This document shows positions 8,023 through 11,389 of a stretch of DNA of 11,389 bases, piece by piece; the stretch's first letter is position 1; each line of letters begins with the position of its first letter. Made by a program: the position numbers and the translations under genes. Origin of the DNA: a bacterium (GTDB lineage: Bacteria; Zhuqueibacterota; Zhuqueibacteria; Thermofontimicrobiales; Thermofontimicrobiaceae); contig JALOPY010000048.1 of assembly GCA_025453735.1 (NCBI GenBank), positions 1 through 11,389 of the forward strand, in the 5' to 3' direction. Below the pieces are notes generated by a model. It had not been told where the DNA came from and did not search any database. It saw only the letters and a list, made by a program, of their open reading frames with translations.

Positions 8023-9225
8023 ATGATGAATCCAACTGCAGAAAATCGTAAATTGGACAAAAAGATTACCCGAACAAATGCATCTACTTCTTCTTTATTT
8101 TTAAAACTCTTTAAGCCTTTTTCTATTATTAGTACCAAATATTCCGAACAGCCCGCCTTGAAAGATGCGTTTAAAAACGACTTTTATATCGGCGTCGCTC
8201 TCAATTCAGATCAAATTTCCGGGCATGATCCAGAATCTATCGCGGTTGTGGAAAAGCACTTCAATAGTATCACACCAGAAAATGTTCTGAAATGGGAAGA
8301 GGTGCATCCAGAACTAGACAGGTACGAATTTGATGCGGTCGATCACTTTGTGGCTTTTGGTGAGCAGCACAACATGCACATCGTCGGTCACACGCTCGTT
8401 TGGTTTCATCAAACACCGGATTGGGTGTTCCAGGATGAGGCTGGCAAACCATTAAGCCGCGATGCACTACTGGAACGAATGAAAGCTCATATCTTTACCG
8501 TGATGGGACGCTATAAAAGTCGCATTCATGGCTGGGATGTCGTCAACGAGGCTATCATGGCTGATGGGACACTCAGGCAAAATAAATGGCTCGAGATCAT
8601 CGGCGAAGATTATATCCTCAAGGCTTTTGAATACGCTCGCCAGGTCGATCCTGACTGCCAGCTCTATTATAATGAATACGATTTTGAGCAGCAACCCAAA
8701 TGCGAAGGCGTCATTCGGCTTATTAAAAATTTGCAGTGCCGGGGCGTCCGTATCGATGGTGTTGGCATTCAGGGACACTGGTTCGTTGACTATCCACGTA
8801 TCGAAGAAATTGAAAGCTATATTCTATCACTTTCGAACCTGGGCGTCAAATTGATGATCACCGAACTAGATGTCAGTGTGCTTCCGTATTACCCGCTCGA
8901 TTCCAAGGTGGTGGACATCTCCTCATTTGATCTGAAAAAACAGAAGGAGTTGAATCCTTATCCAGATGTTCTGCCAGATTCGATTCAAAAAGAACTGGCG
9001 AATAGATATGCTGAATTTTTTTTATTCTTTCTGAAGCATCGGGACAAGATCAGCCGGGTGACATTCTGGGCGGTTCATGATAGTCAATCCTGGCGCAGCT
9101 ACTGGCCTATCACAGGTCGAACCGATTATCCGATGCTATTCGACTGTCAATGTAAGCCAAAACCGGCTTTTAATGCCGTGGTCAAAGTAGCTCAGGTAAG
9201 AAGCAAAAAACTCAGCAATGATTAA
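8023..9225 (+). CDS. GH10 endo-beta-1,4-xylanase, no clear signal peptide
   Basis: The 400-residue product is a complete GH10 catalytic domain, which cleaves the beta-1,4-xylan backbone with retention. Visible landmarks run in order: FYIGVALN near residue 52, NSITPENVLKWEEVHP (substrate-binding region), HTLVWFHQTPDW, the acid/base Glu176 in WDVVNEAI, YYNEYDFE, GVGIQGHW, the nucleophile Glu281 in ITELDV, and FWAVHDSQSW near the C-terminus. No carbohydrate-binding module or sorting tail is attached. The first 45 residues are polar and basic, with only a short stretch (SLFLKLFKPFSIIS) broken by lysines, so there is no convincing Sec or lipoprotein signal. It may be an intracellular xylanase acting on imported xylo-oligosaccharides. 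Two ATG codons are adjacent (8023 and 8026) and neither has a Shine-Dalgarno. A promoter and operator candidate lie upstream, and xylose isomerase follows. Confidence 0.93.
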   Translation: MMNPTAENRKLDKKITRTNASTSSLFLKLFKPFSIISTKYSEQPALKDAFKNDFYIGVALNSDQISGHDPESIAVVEKHFNSITPENVLKWEEVHPELDRYEFDAVDHFVAFGEQHNMHIVGHTLVWFHQTPDWVFQDEAGKPLSRDALLERMKAHIFTVMGRYKSRIHGWDVVNEAIMADGTLRQNKWLEIIGEDYILKAFEYARQVDPDCQLYYNEYDFEQQPKCEGVIRLIKNLQCRGVRIDGVGIQGHWFVDYPRIEEIESYILSLSNLGVKLMITELDVSVLPYYPLDSKVVDISSFDLKKQKELNPYPDVLPDSIQKELANRYAEFFLFFLKHRDKISRVTFWAVHDSQSWRSYWPITGRTDYPMLFDCQCKPKPAFNAVVKVAQVRSKKLSND

Positions 9226-9289
9226 TCTGAATAATCAAAATTTATTCTAATATAATTTCCGAAATTAATCGGCAATCAAAAATAAACAG

Positions 9290-9294
9290 AAGGA
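9290..9294 (+). promoter_or_regulatory. Ribosome binding site of xylA
   Basis: AAGGA lies 8 bases before the ATG at 9303 and supports that start, which also matches the usual N-terminus of long (class II) xylose isomerases. Confidence 0.65.
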
Positions 9295-9302
9295 AAAAAA
9301 CG

Positions 9303-10582
9303 ATGAGCAAATATTTTCCAGCAGTTGCAAAACAAATTCAATATGAAGGCAAGGATTCGAAGAATCCCCTGGCATTTAGGTATTATAACAAGAATCAAAA
9401 GGTCGGCAGCAAAACAATGGCGGAGCATCTTCGCTTTGCAGTAGCATGGTGGCATACCTTCATGGGTGATGGAACCGATATGTTCGGTGGGACAAGTTTT
9501 CAACGCGAATGGCGAAAGGCGAGCAATCCAATGGATCGCGCCAAAAAAACAATGGAAGCCGCTTTTGAATTCTTTCAAAAGTTAGGCGTCGATTATTATT
9601 GTTTCCATGACCGTGACATCGCTCCGGAGGGTGATAGTTTTGCAAAATCGTGTAAGAATTTAGAAACTATGGTGGAGATGGCAAAGAAGTTGCAAAAGGA
9701 GACTGGCGTGAAGTTGTTGTGGGGCACGGCAAACTTATTCGGCAATGCCATCTATACGCAGGGAGCGGCAACCAATCCCGATGCGCATATCATGGCCACT
9801 GCAGCCGCCCAGGTGAAAAATGCCATCGACGCGACCAAAGAACTTGGCGGCGAGAATTATGTATTCTGGGGCGGTCGTGAAGGATACGAGACACTGCTCA
9901 ATACCGATTTGAAAAAGGAGCAGGAGAAGCTGGCGCGCTTCCTGCACATGGCGTTCTGATCGAGCCCAAACCTTGCGAACCGATGAAGCATCAATACGAT
10001 TCGGATGCAGCCACCACATTGTATTTCTTGAAAGAGTATGATTTGATCGATGAATTCAAATTGAATATCGAAGCGAACCATGCGACCCTGGCTGGCAGTT
10101 CGTTCGAACATGAACTGGCTGTTGCTTCTGCAGCCGGAAAATTGGGTAGTGTGGATGCCAATCGCGGCGATCTGCTGCTCGGCTGGGATACCGATCAATT
10201 TCCGACGGATATTTATAGCACCACGATGGCGATGATGATCATTTTGAACCAAAACGGACTGGCACCCGGTGGACTCAACTTTGATGCCCATGTCAGGCGC
10301 AGCTCCATTGATCCAACGGATCTGTTCTATGCACATATCGGCGGCATGGATACCTTTGCGAAAAGCCTTTTGATTGCGCATCAAATCATCGAGGATAAGG
10401 TGCTGAGCAAATTTGTCGAGGAAAGATATAGCAGTCACACGTCAGGCATTGGCGCACAAATAATGTCCGGCAAAGTTGGATTGGAAGAAGTCGAAAAATG
10501 GGTGTTGAATGAAAAGAATCCTGTTCTACAAAGCGCTCGACAGGAAATGCTCGAAAACATTTTTAATTCTTATATTTTCTAA
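9303..10582 (+). pseudogene. xylA: Xylose isomerase, broken by an out-of-frame internal deletion
   Basis: XylA converts D-xylose to D-xylulose in the cytoplasm. The reading frame from 9303 gives a normal class II N-terminal half: AWWHTFMGDGTDMFGG, the catalytic YYCFHDRDIAPEG with His102, GTANLF, and VFWGGREGYETLLNTD. It then ends at a TGA (9957-9959) directly after RFLHMA. The rest continues in a second frame from 9956: LIEPKPCEPMKHQYD with a metal-binding Glu, LNIEANHATLAG, GSVDANRGD, GWDTDQFPTDIY, GGLNFDAHVRR, ERYSSHTSGIGA, up to the TAA at 10580-10582. In related enzymes about 13 residues (pattern VDYAKxIGFxGQF) separate HMA from LIEPKP. Only two bases remain here, so about 37 bp appear to be missing. 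Everything else is well conserved. A restart at the ATG at 9983 would lack the IEPKP glutamate and has no ribosome binding site. The gap may be a real lesion or an assembly error. Confidence 0.9.
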
Positions 10583-10614
10583 TCGGCTATCGAAATTAAT
10601 TTTTTAGAACAAAC

Positions 10615-10669
10615 GGAGTGCGGTGCCTTTATGCACCGCACCATGCAGTCCATAAAGGGACTGCACTCC
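10615..10669. repeat. 55-bp REP/MITE-like double-hairpin palindromic element
   Basis: An outer 7-bp inverted repeat (GGAGTGC 10615-10621, GCACTCC 10663-10669) encloses two perfect hairpins. The first has stem GTGCGGTGC/GCACCGCAC (10618-10641) and loop CTTTAT. The second has stem TGCAGTCC/GGACTGCA (10644-10665) and loop ATAAAG. The two loops are exact reverse complements of each other. It is far more GC-rich than the surrounding intergenic DNA. The layout resembles REP-type elements moved by RAYT transposases. No poly-T run follows, so it is not a standard intrinsic terminator, though it could protect or end the xylA message. Confidence 0.75.
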
Positions 10670-10758
10670 CATTTATCATAAAATCCAGTAGTTGAGATCC
10701 AATCTAACTAAGTAGCACTAGTTATCCTGCAAAATTATTTTATGAAGGACTGATTCTT

Positions 10759-10764
10759 TAGGAG
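10759..10764 (+). promoter_or_regulatory. Ribosome binding site selecting a GTG start for the kinase
   Basis: TAGGAG lies 8 bases before the GTG at 10773. No in-frame ATG lies nearby upstream, and the protein homology (EIISAGHTCLD) begins almost at once, so GTG is the likely start. Confidence 0.7.
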
Positions 10765-10772
10765 TTTCATTA

Positions 10773-11389
10773 GTGATTAAAAAAGATATTGAAATTATAT
10801 CCGCAGGTCATACCTGCCTTGATTTGATACCGGCTTTCACAATCGATGGCAAAGTGGATAAGATGACCGATGTTCTGGTGCCAGGGAAAATGATCAATAT
10901 GGGACAATGTGTCGTTGTCGGCGGAGGTCCGGTCACCAATGCTGGCGTCTCGATCCGCCGGCTGGGCGTAAAAACCGAATTGATCGGCAAGATCGGGAAT
11001 GATGATTTTGGCAAACAGATTCTTCGCTGGTACGAAGAACACGAAGGCCATTTTAAAGGGATTAAAATGGTCGATGGCGAATCAACTTCTTACACGATAG
11101 CGATTTGCATTCCGGGAATCGACCGTTTTTACCTGCATCATTGCGGCGCCAATGACACGTTCGGTTATGATGATATGAATTTCGACCTGGTGAAGCAATC
11201 AAAACTGATGCTGTTTGGCTATCCGCCCTGGATGAGGAACTTGATCTTTCAATTCCTGATACAAGTGGCTATGGCGACAAAATTAACTGGAAGGCTATTC
11301 TTGAAAACTGGGTGCCGTTGAGTGATATCATGGTGCCAAGTGCTGAAGAAGTTTTCTACTTTCTTTATAAAAAGGAATTTCTTGAGAAA
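10773..11389 (+). pseudogene. PfkB/ribokinase-family sugar kinase, frameshifted by an internal deletion and cut by the window end
   Basis: The N-terminal part in the frame of the GTG at 10773 is a PfkB-family carbohydrate kinase. It has the early IISAGHTCLDLIP strand and the family signature GGGPVTNAG, RRLG, ELIGKIGNDDFG, then LMLFGYPPWMRN near residue 160. After about 11239 this frame turns into nonsense and stops at 11321. The expected protein reappears in another frame from 11240 as LDLSIPDTSGYGDKINWK and then ILENWVPLSDIMVPSAEEV, and stays open to the window end. In relatives roughly 25 residues of helix separate the PPxMR motif from the TSLD motif, so about 70 bp seem to be missing. The ATP-binding C-terminal domain lies beyond the window. 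The substrate is unknown: fructose, 2-keto-3-deoxygluconate or another keto-sugar would fit the locus. The usual xylulokinase XylB belongs to a different family (FGGY). Confidence 0.8.

Larger units (their letters stand above)
10583..10772. other. Intergenic region between xylA and the sugar kinase
   Basis: This 190-bp gap is the longest in the window. Its left half holds the 55-bp palindromic element. The right half (10670-10755) is AT-rich and I see no convincing promoter, tRNA or open reading frame in it. The kinase ribosome binding site closes it. Confidence 0.6.

Noticed and set aside
9251..9256. TATAAT as a -10 box of a separate xylA promoter
   Set aside because: No -35-like hexamer lies 16-18 bases upstream; a lone TATAAT in AT-rich DNA is weak evidence.
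9940..9990. Programmed frameshift or translational bypass in xylA
   Set aside because: These mechanisms skip or shift over extra bases. Here bases encoding conserved residues are absent, and no slippery sequence is seen at the junction.
9857..10438. Long open reading frame on the minus strand opposite xylA
   Set aside because: It lies antisense to strongly conserved XylA coding sequence and has no recognisable domain or ribosome binding site.
9983..10582. Second half of xylA as an independent gene starting at the ATG at 9983
   Set aside because: It is the C-terminal part of XylA in a shifted frame. There is no ribosome binding site, and homology extends upstream of this ATG (LIEPKP).
10644..10682. 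Tiny open frame starting in the palindrome (ATG at 10643)
   Set aside because: It has only about a dozen codons, derives from the inverted repeat, and has no ribosome binding site.

Overview
All recognisable genes in this window lie on the + strand. They form a plant cell-wall polysaccharide (pectin/xylan) utilisation locus. Two encoded proteins, the CotH protein and the DUF362 protein, end in 'PNPFN' tails of about 85 residues with an Ig-like fold, which resemble type A sorting domains of the type IX secretion system (T9SS). Such tails are typical of Bacteroidota and relatives in the FCB group (KSB1, Calditrichota, Ignavibacteria-like lineages). The AT-rich intergenic DNA and the mixed use of Shine-Dalgarno sequences fit this. 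I cannot place the organism more precisely from sequence alone.

Layout. 98-1375 is an exported GH105/GH88-type unsaturated uronyl hydrolase. 1475-5086 is a very large exported multidomain CotH-kinase protein: a lamin-tail domain with a galactose-binding-like insert, a chitobiase C-terminal-like domain, the CotH domain, an InlB-type repeat, a second lamin-tail domain and a T9SS tail. 5110-6393 is an ExuT-like MFS hexuronate transporter, 23 bp downstream. 6463-7869 is a DUF362 protein that carries both a Tat signal and a T9SS-type tail. A good sigma70-type promoter with an overlapping LacI-type operator candidate follows, then a GH10 xylanase without an evident signal peptide (8023-9225). Next is a xylose isomerase gene broken by an out-of-frame internal deletion (9303-10582), a 55-bp double-hairpin palindromic element (10615-10669), and a PfkB-family sugar kinase that is also broken by an out-of-frame deletion and runs off the window (10773-11389).

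How they may work together (inference). Surface or periplasmic enzymes release unsaturated uronates and xylo-oligosaccharides from rhamnogalacturonan or glucuronoxylan. The MFS carrier imports uronates or their derivatives. GH10, XylA and the kinase would take xylan fragments to xylulose and phosphorylated sugars. As written, the last two catabolic genes cannot give full-length proteins. Either the locus is decaying at its 3' end, or the assembly or consensus is wrong there. The CotH and DUF362 proteins have no established role in glycan use and are the least understood members. No rRNA, tRNA, CRISPR array, transposase or SusC/SusD pair was seen. No gene-free stretch exceeds 300 bases; the longest is the 190 bp between xylA and the kinase.
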